Positions 11,195-19,913 of a stretch of DNA of 64,000 nt are shown here, in pieces. Made by a program: the position numbers and the translations under genes. The notes under the pieces are model-generated. The model was not told where the DNA came from. It saw only the letters and a list, made by a program, of their open reading frames with translations, and did not search any database. The number at the start of each line of letters is the position of its first letter. Position 1 is the first letter of the stretch. Origin of the DNA: Neopestalotiopsis rosae (Eukaryota > Ascomycota > Sordariomycetes > Amphisphaeriales > Sporocadaceae); the NCBI GenBank assembly GCA_023078685.1, contig JALGAS010000003.1, forward strand, positions 3,100,001 to 3,164,000. Direction: 5' to 3'.

Positions 11195-11530
11195 ATTCCA
11201 GCTAATTTTGGTTCTCGCCAGCGTTTCAATCTTGCCATTCTTGGTTCCGACGAATTTGGTACTCGCCAGTTCTGGTGCCCGCTAGCATTTCGCTCTCGCT
11301 GGCCTTCGATCCCGCCAAGGTTCCCGCCAATTGTTGTTCTCGCCAGATTTTCGTTCCCGCCAGTCCTGGTGCTTGCCCGTCTTCGATCTCGCCAAGACTC
11401 TCGCCAGTCTTGGTTCTCGCCAGTCTTGGTTCTCGCCAGTCTTGGTTCTCGCCAGCCTTCAATGCCACCATGATTCCCGCCTATTTTGGCTCCCGCCACT
11501 TTGAGTTCTCGCCACTTTTGGTTCTTCACC
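11195..11530 (+). repeat. TTCTCGCCAGTCTTGG 16-bp tandem array
   Basis: About 20 diverged copies of a 16-bp unit TTCTCGCCAGTCTTGG, with three perfect adjacent copies near 11397-11450. The core TCGCCAG is also the reverse complement of the CTGGCGA/GGG core in the 8.4-9.3 kb array. The two arrays therefore look like related sequence in opposite orientation. Confidence 0.75.
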
Positions 11531-12350
11531 AGAACAAATTCATTTATTCAAATGTCTTGACCGTATTTCCGACATGGCTGTTTCATACAACACACTTCAG
11601 ACTCTCTGACTTCATGGCGCTTCCACCTTCCCCAAGCCAGGCAATCATTCCTTGTGTGAATGGTTAAACATTCATGGCATGTAAGTGTTTTCCAAACCCT
11701 CTACACTCACTCGAAGCATCTGACTGCCTCTTACTGACTCAGAAAATCAATAGTTCCTCGATTGGTTTAGCAAGTGGCGCCCATTCTCATCTCGGCGAGA
11801 GCTCACCACTACCACCTTGTTCCCCACAACAGCAAGTCGCGACTTATACTCCCCGCCTATTTGTTCCCCACCTTCCCAAAGCGGTGCAGTATATGCCACA
11901 AACTATCAATCATTGGCCACTACCTTTTATACTCCAATCTCGTCCTATACTTGTACTTCTGGCTTGTTGCATTTGTCGTCCCAATTCACTTACTTTCGTC
12001 CGGTTCAGATTCCTTCGATCCGGAAGTCAACTATTTTCAGAACAACCATGATGCCTCTTGTCCGTCTGGTGTCACTTTCGGACGGCACAATCGTCCCACC
12101 TCTTTCCTCATTCCAAGGCATCACCCTCTTACTCGTCTCAAGTCTGGTACACTCAACTTCGGACGATATCACCATTATACCTTTTTCCTTGCATTACAGG
12201 ACAACTGGCTTTCCCAAGGCAATGATCAGACGGGCATACAAGTCAAGTCAGACAACACAGATTGACATTTCGGGTTGATGTACACATCCCCCTTTTGATC
12301 AATAGGCGCAACTTTGCCACAAAACAACGGTTCTGCAGACACGCACAAAT
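11531..12350. other. Repeat-flanking segment without a supported gene
   Basis: Pyrimidine-rich on the + strand. Open frames of 125-163 codons overlap each other in different phases, a sign of composition rather than coding. No domain is recognised. Confidence 0.4.
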
Positions 12351-12351
12351 C

Positions 12352-13547
12352 ATGGCACAGCAAATCATACCCGATACTTCATCTGGTATTGCCAGCGGCA
12401 CCGACAATCGTAGTCCCTCATGGGATGCGTCGTCTGTTGTATGTTGTTTTGCAAACCTTTCTCTCCAGTTGGCCAGATCCAGAAAACACCAGAAGCTAAT
12501 TATTCACTTTCTCTGCGCAGGACACACTCGTCAACACTGCTGCCGGATACCAGACCATGCCTCGGCTCGAGGCCCCACTGCAGTCTTCTTCGAGCGAAGT
12601 ACAGCTTCCTCCACCGATCACAATGATGCTTGTGGCCATCATCACCGCCCGTCAAGTCAAACCTCCGAGGTGCTGCCACAGTAAGTCTGACTCTTATCTT
12701 TTTTTCTCTCCATTTCTCTCTTCTCAAGACTTTGAGATCCTTCTCAGTATTTCTTTCGCAAACTCTTTTTTGGTTTCTTCTTTATAATTACCTTTTCAGA
12801 CTCATGCTGACGAGAGAATCAGGAGTTCACCACCGCTGGACAAATTATCGCATCAACTCAAGTGATCTCTTTGGACAGCGACGACGATGATGAACCCTTT
12901 GCCACGACCAAGTCAAATGGCAAGGGCAAGGAGAAGGCGGGCCATCTGGCAGTGAATGGCTCGGATGCGCCATCTTCGGCGCAGAGTCATCGCGTTAGTG
13001 ACGACGATGACGAGCTGCCGAGCAATGGCAGCCTCAAGGGCCCGGATCCCAGTGACATTGGGGCGGAGTGCGTTCGACGGGCTCAGGAACGCGCCAAGTT
13101 GAGTTCCATGGGTTGAGCATTGCTCCCCCGCGCGATACCATGGGTCGAGTACTGCTCCCCCGGTAATCGCGGAAAGGATGATGACGGAATCGACAAGATG
13201 GGCTTGATCGAAGTTCAAGCGTTTCACATGAACCGCTCGATTTGTATGCCTCCCAATGCGGAGCAGATTGTCACGGACAACGATCTATACTACATGGATC
13301 AGTTGTCTGATCGCACGCTTCGGACTGACCGTGAGGCAATTCTTAAGAAGTGAGTCTGCTTTGATTACTTTTGTTCATAACTTATGCACCCATAGGCTGA
13401 CTTCAAGTAACCCGCAGGTTCAACGAGTTGCGCGTCTCCGGCATTCATGTTCCTTTTCCTGAGACCTTCCCCCATGCTGACGCCTTGCCCGACTTGCGCT
13501 CGCGCAAGGGAGGTCTCCGCCGCAATGAACATGGACGAGGCTGGTAG
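12352..13547 (+). pseudogene. Broken multi-exon gene of unknown family
   Basis: Coding-like pieces in order: a start near 12352 (MAQQIIPDTSSGIASG), an intron-like segment 12439-12520, a second exon-like piece to about 12680, an intron-like stretch to about 12822, then an acidic piece with SLDSDDDDEPF (from about 12823). That piece is cut at about 13115 by a stop inside a GC-rich word. Coding sense resumes near 13165 with KMGLIEVQAFHMNRS and passes an intron at 13351-13417 (GTGAGT..GCAG). It ends in RRNEHGRGW and a stop at 13545-13547. The second and third pieces are not in phase. No family was recognised. A rapidly evolving real gene with unusual introns cannot be excluded. Confidence 0.45.
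13107..13162 (+). repeat. Twin CCATGGGT-GAG-TGCTCCCCC words
   Basis: Two copies of CCATGGGTYGAGYAYTGCTCCCCC are separated by about 7 bp. Each can form a weak GGG/CCC plus GAG/CTC hairpin. The pair sits where an otherwise open acidic coding stretch hits a stop. Confidence 0.5.
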
Positions 13548-13580
13548 AGCCTACCCATCAACATTGGACTGGATGCATAC

Positions 13581-13601
13581 AGGCTGGCCACAGGCCGCCC
13601 T
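13581..13601 (+). repeat. GGCTGGCCACAGGCCGCCC word, copy 1
   Basis: Near-palindromic (GGCC..GGCC arms around ACA). Further copies are at about 13878-13898 and 16579-16598, with half copies at 14968 and 15071. Copies 1 and 2 share a longer upstream context (ACATTGGAYTGG at about 13560 and 13859), so these are dispersed duplications rather than chance GC clusters. Confidence 0.55.
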
Positions 13602-13634
13602 CCGTCACAATGAACATGGGCGAAGAGGCTGGTG

Positions 13635-13835
13635 ATGTCCCGGGCCGCGCTGGGCATTCCCAGCCTGCGGGAGTACTCTGCGCAGGCAGACGCAGAGGCT
13701 CGCGCAAAGCGCCAGGCCGAGAAGAAGCGTGGGGGCCTTCTCTCAAGCCTGTCTCGAGACTTTGGCGGAACTTTGGGTTCCATTTCAGCCAGTCTGGGGA
13801 GGCTGCACCCGAGCGGCCACTTGAAGTGTTGACAA
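13635..13835 (+). pseudogene. Coding-like fragment (Ala/Lys/Arg-rich helix)
   Basis: About 65 codons encode a charged helix-like segment with AQADAEARAKRQAEKKR followed by LSSLSRDFGG, ending at a stop near 13830. There is no start context. It is flanked on both sides by the GGCTGGCC..GGCCGCCC word. Probably a fragment of a larger protein. Confidence 0.35.
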
Positions 13836-14264
13836 CAAAGACTCATCCTTGGCATCGACATTGGATTGGTTAAAAACAGGCTGGCCACAGGCCGCCCCTA
13901 GATGCGTCAGATCTTCCTGTTCCCATCTCCAACCAGCACAACTCACAAGCAGACCTCTACTTCCACGACAATTTCCACCGTTTCTTGAAGCTACGATTGA
14001 ATCAGCATCGTGAACGACACCACGATCAAAGCAATTACGACCTCATCTTCCCGTTCAGCTTTCCAGGAAACGTTCCCCTTCTGCAAGCCATCCACAACAA
14101 GATAGAGTCACACGTTTGTTTGACAAGGATTGAGGCATCGTGAAGAATCTCGCCTTCCAGGCACGCGAGAAGTCTTATATACGATTGCTGGCAACACGCG
14201 TGAGCGAGTTGAATCCGTTCCAACATTCAAGTTCCGCATCTCCTTGCTGGGAACTCGGTAGCCA

Positions 14265-14800
14265 TATCGTGGCACCCCCTGGATCTCTCCTTGGTCGCCA
14301 TTCTGTGGCACCCTTGGCCAGAACGGCAACTGCACTGCAACCGTGGGCCACCTTGACCCTTTTGTCCGTGGCGAGGATCCCGCTTGCAATGCTACTACTC
14401 CTCAGACCTGTCAGGTCGGTGATCTGAGTGGCAAGTATGGCAAGGTCACTTCGGATGCGTTTGAAGCAACGCTACCTGACGACTTTGGCTCCCTCAACAT
14501 TGTCTCCAATGCTTCTATCCAAGACAGAAGCTTTGTCGTTCAGTGGGAGAAATAAAAAAAAGAAAGAAAAAAAAAGAATAAGAACAAAACACAAACATCC
14601 GCACATTTCCTGCGCCAAGTTTGCCGTGTCGAATCATGGAAACGCCACGACAAACATGACCACTTCGATCACTCCGAGCTATTCTGGCTCTGATTCTGGA
14701 GGTGTTCTGCCTACAACCACCACGACCGCTACCGGTACCTCTGGCTCAGTGCGGCCCTCAGAGAAGTCGACGCCGCAGCAAGAGTCGCATCGAACGTGCT
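14265..14800 (+). pseudogene. Cu-type superoxide dismutase relic with GPI-protein-like tail
   Basis: The frame from about 14303 reads CGTLGQNGNCTATVGHLDPF, then RGEDPACNATTPQTCQVGDLSGKYGK to a TAA at 14553. This matches the C-terminal part of fungal cell-surface copper/zinc-binding superoxide dismutases (HLDPF.RGEDPPC..TCQVGDLSGK). An A-rich tract (about 14550-14590) then shifts frame. After it, HISCAKF corresponds to the family's terminal TR-x-TCANF, followed by a Ser/Thr-rich tail typical of GPI-anchored forms. The N-terminal half of the domain is not recognisable upstream. A dead fragment, unless the A-rich tract is an assembly or sequencing error. Confidence 0.6.
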
Positions 14801-15006
14801 GGCAAGCGCTTCGCCCCAAATCATGGGTGGTCTCTGACCCCCCCATCCGCCAAGAGCAGTCGGGTGCATTTGTGGGCATCCTGTTGTGCATTGGCACCGT
14901 CGCCATCTTTTGGGCTATTGTGTACTGCATGAACAAATGGGTCCACGAGGCCGCAACCCAGAGACAGGCCTACCTCCGTCACAACGGCTATGGACAAGGC
15001 TGGTGA
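14800..15006 (+). pseudogene. Fragment with one transmembrane segment
   Basis: In the same frame as the SOD tail, a hydrophobic helix (FVGILLCIGTVAIFWAIVYC) is followed by a charged stretch ending YLRHNGYGQGW and a stop at 15004-15006. The junction is a GGGTGGTCTCTGACCCCCC word. The LRHN..GW-stop ending is shared with two other places (13545 and 13633), so the terminal ~40 bp is a repeated module. Confidence 0.4.
14825..14844 (+). repeat. GGGTGGTCTNNGACCCCCC dispersed hairpin word (copy 1 of 9)
   Basis: Consensus GGGTGGTCTTCGACCCCCC. GGTGGTC can pair with GACCCCC around a 3-4 nt loop with one mismatch. Other copies start at about 15478, 15783, 16049, 16418, 17083, 17141, 17533 and 17589. All are on the + strand within 2.8 kb. 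Confidence 0.7.
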
Positions 15007-16160
15007 AAGGCCACTACTGCGACTTTCGTCGGCTATTATCCGTCAGACGGAAAACATTGAGATGGAAAGAGACAGGCCGCCCTAATTTCCGTCTGGTCCC
15101 AGTGGAGCTGCACCCCAACCGGGGTCGCCCGAATCCGTATCATGGATTGGCAGAATGGTTCTTGAGCGGCGATGAGTTCACCACTCGTGTCGTCGCTGGC
15201 ACGATGAGCGCCTTGGACGTCCTCCGGACTCCCCCTCATCCCCCAGATGCGAGCAGAATCTTCCGATTCCATCCGCAAGTAGTATCACCAGTGTCATCTT
15301 CCAGCATCATTTTCTCTTCGAACAATTCCCCCACCTCTTTAGTTACCGAGGCCAGTAATCCCTTCGTCGCCGCCATCAGAACTAAGTCATCCTCACAAGT
15401 CCTCAAATTGGACCATTCAAATCAGGTTCAAACGATACAAGCCCGTCTTTGTCGCTCTCAAGACCTTCACAATTTATGGGTGGTCTCCGGACCCCTCCTG
15501 CCTGGATTGGAAATTTTTTATGGTCGATGTTGAGGCATCACCCAGACTGGGGTCGCCCGAATCCATACGTTGGGGTCTTCTGCCGCTCTCAGACCTTCAT
15601 CCTTCCCCCGACAGCGGAACTCTCAACACCAGAAGCGATCGTACTCAGTATCGTACGACAGAAGACGCCCCCCCAAGGTAAAGCTCAGACTGAGAACCAA
15701 TCCCGTCGACCCTTCACCATCAGCCGCAGCCATGGGAGTCGTACACGATATCGCCAACGCCGTGGCACTATGGCGACGATCAGGGTGGTCTCCGGACCCC
15801 CCTCCTGGTCGATGTTCAGGCATCACCCGAATTGGGATCGCCCGAGTCCATATCCTGGATTCACCGGCTGGTCCTTGGCAGGCGATGAGTTTACCGCGCC
15901 TGTGGTCGCCCCGGGGGCTGGAGACCCCTTCACTGGTCCCGGCCGCCCCACTGCCAATGCTGACTACCACTATGGAGAGGCTCGTGGTCCCGTTGCCGCC
16001 TCGCCTTCTCTCGGTGGTCCCGTCCTTGCTATGTGTGCCGTACGTATTGGGTGGTCTCTGACCCCCCCTTTGCACTTCTGACCTGTCAGTTTTGCAAGCA
16101 TCACTTATGCACATCACAACACCATCATTCTCAGAATCCCTCAGAGATCAACGCATATCC
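15007..16160 (+). pseudogene. Broken coding patchwork of unknown origin
   Basis: Coding-like pieces of 60-215 codons, Ser/Pro/Thr-rich (for example VSPVSSSSIIFSSNNSPTS near 15280), switch frame at or near GGTGGTC..GACCCCC words. No complete domain or start was recognised. Confidence 0.3.
15100..15145 (+). repeat. GGGGTCGCCCGAATCC module, copy 1
   Basis: Three related segments (about 15115, 15523-15575 and 15810-15870) share TGGGGTCGCCCGAATCCATA. The last two also share an upstream TGGTCGATGTTGAGGCATCA. Copies 1 and 3 both continue into a TTG-gCGGCGATGAGTT-like stretch. In one frame they read W/N-R-G-R-P-N-P-Y. They are diverged dispersed duplications. Confidence 0.55.
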
Positions 16161-16163
16161 ATC

Positions 16164-16379
16164 ATGGCACCAACCACCAGGAGTCAGGGCCGTGAGCAGG
16201 AGGGCAGCCCTGCTGCTGATACTGGTCACTCAGTCCTTCTCGACCAGGATCGATTAGGTGATGATCTGGATTACTTCATCCACCTGGTCTTCTGCCAAAT
16301 CCCAAAGAGGCAGAAATTCGACATGATTGAGAAAGCTCAACACAGAGGTCTGCGCATCAAGACCGAGATTCTCAGATGA
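16164..16379 (+). pseudogene. Short frame MAPTTRSQGREQ.., unknown
   Basis: A 71-codon frame beginning ATG at 16164 with an acidic/Ser-rich start and a segment DDLDYFIHLVFCQIPKRQKF, ending at TGA (16377-16379). It is followed 40 bp later by a GGTGGTC..GACCCCC word. No family was recognised. It may be the first exon of something now broken. Confidence 0.35.
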
Positions 16380-16611
16380 GGACATGGACGTCCCTGTGGC
16401 CCAGTTCCTTGCTAGGAGGGTGGTCTTCGACCCCCCATACCCGTTGGTCCTACTAGGATCTGAATGGCGATCGCTGGGACGAGCATTTGGACACACTGGA
16501 CGGCTACCATAAGAACACCGACAAGGATGAAGGTCGAGGTGGAGATGTTCTCCTGGGTCGTGAAGATCCTCACATCATGGCTGGCCACGGGCCGCCCTAA
16601 CAACACCTCCT

Positions 16612-17037
16612 GACCTCAAAACCGACTCTGGCTTCTGGGAGAGGGAGGAAGAGGACTTTGATCGGGACGTTGCCAGAAAGCCGACACCCGAGAAGCGAGA
16701 AGAGACTCCGATCGCCACTACCGCCGGTGATGGCTCGGTTGAAGAGCAGTCTATCGAACATGACCGCAGAGACTCACCGAGCCCTGGCATGCTCTGGTTG
16801 TACGCACTTGTTCCCGCCGAGAGCGAGACTCCTGGTACTCAGATCACCTCGACCATCACCTCTTCTTACATGACCACCATCACCAGCAGCTGTAGGCCTG
16901 ATGTGGCCGACTGCCCTGATGGCACCGTCACTCAGTACGGCTGTGGTGATATGGAGTGTTCCCTCGTGGGTGCATGTGCCATCCAGTCCACGTTCGTCAT
17001 CTCCCTTCGATTTTCATGGCGCAACCCCTGTTGTTGA
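16612..17037 (+). pseudogene. Fragment ending in a cell-wall-protein-like Thr/Ser/Cys segment
   Basis: A continuous frame of about 140 codons runs from an acidic part (GFWEREEEDFDRDVARK) to a Thr-rich ITSTITSSYMTTITSSC followed by DVADCPDGTVTQYGCG. The last part resembles the TTVTSC.P.V.DCP pattern of fungal extracellular glycoproteins. The two parts are unlikely to belong together naturally. The frame ends at TGA 17035-17037. Confidence 0.4.
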
Positions 17038-17044
17038 GACCACT

Positions 17045-17162
17045 CCCGCTGTCGATGGTGCTGCTGGTTGTGCTGGAGCACCGGGTGGTCTTCGACCCCC
17101 CTACCGCTGTCGATGCTGTTGCTGGTTGTGCTGGAGCACCGGGTGGTCTTCGACCCCCCCTC
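17045..17162 (+). repeat. 59-bp tandem duplication ending in the hairpin word
   Basis: Two adjacent ~58-59-bp units share CCGCTGTCGATG, GCTGGTTGTGCTGGAGCACC and then GGGTGGTCTTCGACCCCCC. The duplication includes the whole hairpin word, so this word was copied by local tandem duplication at least once. Confidence 0.75.
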
Positions 17163-17254
17163 CCGACATCAAGCTGGGAGGACTCAACCGACTCCAACCT
17201 CTCACACGAGTCTGATGAGGATGCCATCGACACGCGCGAAGAAGAGGTCTAAGC

Positions 17255-18510
17255 TGCTCCAAGCTCTCGCATCTCACGGCGCTGGCGTGCTGTTCATCCT
17301 TGTTGGAAAATGGTCACAAGCAGATCAAGCTGCGACACGAGGCCAATCTTCGAGAGCCCAGTTCGAGAAGGCCAAGGCCCAGTTCATGAAGGACATCAAC
17401 CCCGAGGGCAAGGACCAGACCGTCGACCCTGAGAGCAAGGACAAGACCACCAAGGGACCTCGTAAGCGTGGCGCTGCTTCCGTTGCCACCGCCACTTTTG
17501 ATGCTGTTGGTGATCATGCTCCTGCTGAGAGAGGTGGTCTTTGACCCCCGCCACCCTACTGGCGATGTACAAGTTGGCCCCGGCCATGAGTGGTCTCCGG
17601 ACCCTCCTCAAAAGAAGAGGCCGCGGTCAGACACGCCTGGAACATCGCAGGACGACGTGACAAAGAAGTCAAGCAGCATGCCGCCCACCAAGAAGCTGGC
17701 AGTTCTAGACGAAGCGAAGCGTCTGTGTATGAGCAACTGCATCTTTGCATTAACGATGTCCGCCAGAACATCACCCTGTGAGCGGTACCGCCGCCACCTT
17801 CAGTGGCACTGGGCTGGGACACTTTGCACTCGCATTGACGTGTGTGCGGCCTTGGATGCCCTCCCGTACGGCTTGAGCCCCGGCTCGCCCCCAAAGGTAT
17901 CGGCCCGTACTGCCGTTGACTTCTGTAAGGAAACTTGGCGACGTATTGCCAAGTCTCCTAAATCTGAGGAGCGCCCACTGCACATTTGAACCCCGGTGGG
18001 CCTTGTACATCTAGAGTCTGGCGCAAAGAAGGCCGGTTCCGAAGGTGAGAACGCAGAGCAGAAGTCTTCCAAGGGTGGTGCCGTGAAGCAGAAGTCTTGC
18101 AACGGCAAGGTGGCTAAGCAGAGATCCCTCGATGGTGAAGTAAAGCGCTACTCTTTCGTCGGTAACGAAGAGCAGAACTCATTCAAGGTCTCCCATAATG
18201 TCGGTCTCAACCGTCGCCGCACTCGGGAAATTTCTCAACGGCCCTCTACCACCTTTGCAATTGAAGAATGCCATTGTCGCATTCCATATCGAGAGCTGTT
18301 ACAGCCTCCCCAACCACTGAGCGTTGAGAAAGATGAATCGAACCTCGGGAATGTTTACTCTCGGCGAGAGCTACACGCCAGAGGAGCGGGAAGAACTATG
18401 CCAAGAGCTATTTCGCTGTTGCAAACTTTGAGCTGGAGGTTGTTCGCGATACCTTGGCCAGGCGAAGCGTTTCGGCACCCCGAGATCCTCGCCATCGGGG
18501 GGCCACTCTG
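17255..18510 (+). pseudogene. Broken coding patchwork (Lys/Glu-rich pieces)
   Basis: Pieces include FEKAKAQFMKDINPEGKDQ (from about 17361), KKRPRSDTPGTSQDDVTKK (about 17610) and KKAGSEGENAEQKSSKGG (about 18025). All are Lys/Ser-rich and lack a complete domain. Frame changes fall at or near GGTGGTC..GACCCCC words at 17533 and 17589. Function unknown. Confidence 0.35.
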
Positions 18511-18526
18511 AAGATGAAGTCCGCCG

Positions 18527-18615
18527 CACCGGTCGACCTCTGTTTTCGCCCGGACGACCTCTGTTTTCGCCCGGACGACCTCAGGGTCCCGCCTCGGTTG
18601 ACCTCAGGTCCCGCC
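18527..18615 (+). repeat. Short GACCTC tandem repeat
   Basis: Two perfect copies of GACCTCTGTTTTCGCCCGGAC are followed by two diverged copies starting GACCTCAGG..CCCGCC. It lies just upstream of the zinc-finger-like fragment. Confidence 0.7.
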
Positions 18616-18639
18616 GCCACCACCACTCCAGACGTTCCC

Positions 18640-18843
18640 GGCTCAGAGCGTCACCAAGTCTGTCACGAACGCCAGTGTCGAGTGGCAGGCTGCAAGTGCG
18701 GAAACACAACATTTCCGAATGTCACAGCTTTGGGAAAGCACCTCGTGTCAGAGCATAACCGCGGGAAGATGGACGCGTGCTATTGGCCTGCTTGCTCTCA
18801 TCGACACAATCGCGCTAGCAGCAACAACAGGTGTGAGTTGTAG
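18640..18843 (+). pseudogene. C2H2 zinc-finger-like fragment
   Basis: Reads C-x4-C.. then TFPNVTALGKHLVSEH, which has the F-x5-L-x2-H-x4-H half of a C2H2 finger, followed by DACYWPACSHRH. It belongs to a frame of 129 codons ending at TAG 18841-18843, with no convincing start. Probably an orphan exon of a regulator-like gene. Confidence 0.4.
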
Positions 18844-18944
18844 TCCTTATCCTTTGTTCTCCTTATTTTATTGTCGTCTCTCTAATCGCCTTCCAGTGCA
18901 CTTGCGCCTCTATAACTATCGCCTCCCGGTGACAAGAGGTTAAT

Positions 18945-19030
18945 GGAATGCCCTCACGATACGGAATGCTCTCACGACACGGAATGATCTCACGATACGG
19001 AATGCTCTCACGATACGGAATGCTTTGAAG
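18945..19030 (+). repeat. 18-bp tandem repeat (4.5 copies)
   Basis: Unit GGAATGCTCTCACGATAC at 18945, 18963, 18981 and 18999, with a partial fifth at 19017. Units differ by one or two bases. Confidence 0.85.
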
Positions 19031-19364
19031 CAGTGAACTGCAGTCCGGAATGGTTCAAGAAGAAGAAGGCTTTTGGCACTCATGGAGTGCAACTAGGGAA
19101 GCTTTACGGTACAGGGTGCAGGTCTTTTGTTTCCCACAATGATGATCACCACCAGGCTCAAAACGCTGATGCTGACGATACTTCTGACGCAAACATCGGC
19201 GAGGATATTTCACCTGAACCTTCAGAGTTGAGACTCAGACCCAAGACTCACTCGAACCCCTCCCATTTTACACACTGAGCGTCCCTCTTCCAACGCTTTT
19301 GGATCATCCTCTTCTCGTCTGATTTCCAAGTCAAGGGTGGGGAGAGATGTATGCTCGATTGAAC

Positions 19365-19445
19365 GTGTAGGGAAACGTGTAGGGAAACGTGTAGGGAAAC
19401 GTGTAGGGAAACGTGTAGGGAAACGTGTAGGGAAACGTGTAGGAG
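19365..19445 (+). repeat. 12-bp tandem repeat (6 copies)
   Basis: Six identical copies of GTGTAGGGAAAC from 19365 to 19436, then a partial copy. Identity between units suggests recent expansion. Confidence 0.9.
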
Positions 19446-19913
19446 TATCCTAGGAAGTAATAACATTGAAATCATCAAAGTGGCAATACTTAGTCGTCGT
19501 GAAATGTGCTCCTGCCGAATGATCAAGTATTCTGATAGACGCGTGGGTTGGCATCGAGTGATCTGCCAAGAACAGTCATTTGAATTAGATGACTCGGAGA
19601 TGGGCTTTGAAATGTCCTGCAGAGTGAAATCATTCCCTGCTTGAAAGTTGCGCAGAGCTATAACCTGATCGATCTGAACGAAGAGGTCCGTGGGATGCAC
19701 TTGAAATTAAGAATGCTCAAGCACAGAGTGTAACGTACTATGGTTTAATTACTGTCTGTAAGTCGAGCAGAGAACTGCACTGCTGTTTGAGGTATTTGCT
19801 AAGCAATTGCTGGCCGTCTATAATGTCCGCGTAACCAACTCGATTTATTTCAAATGCTGATACTGTTCTAACCTCTGTATAGCGCTCTTTACTCGTCCAT
19901 GTCGTGCAAATAA
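19446..19913. other. Intergenic, 3' flank of the patatin-like gene
   Basis: No supported gene. It contains the presumed 3' UTR of the minus-strand gene that ends at 19914. Confidence 0.5.

Noticed and set aside
12352..18843. Retrotransposon or DNA transposon
   Set aside because: No reverse transcriptase, integrase, transposase or helicase motif was recognised in any frame, and no terminal repeats were found by eye. An unknown element remains possible.
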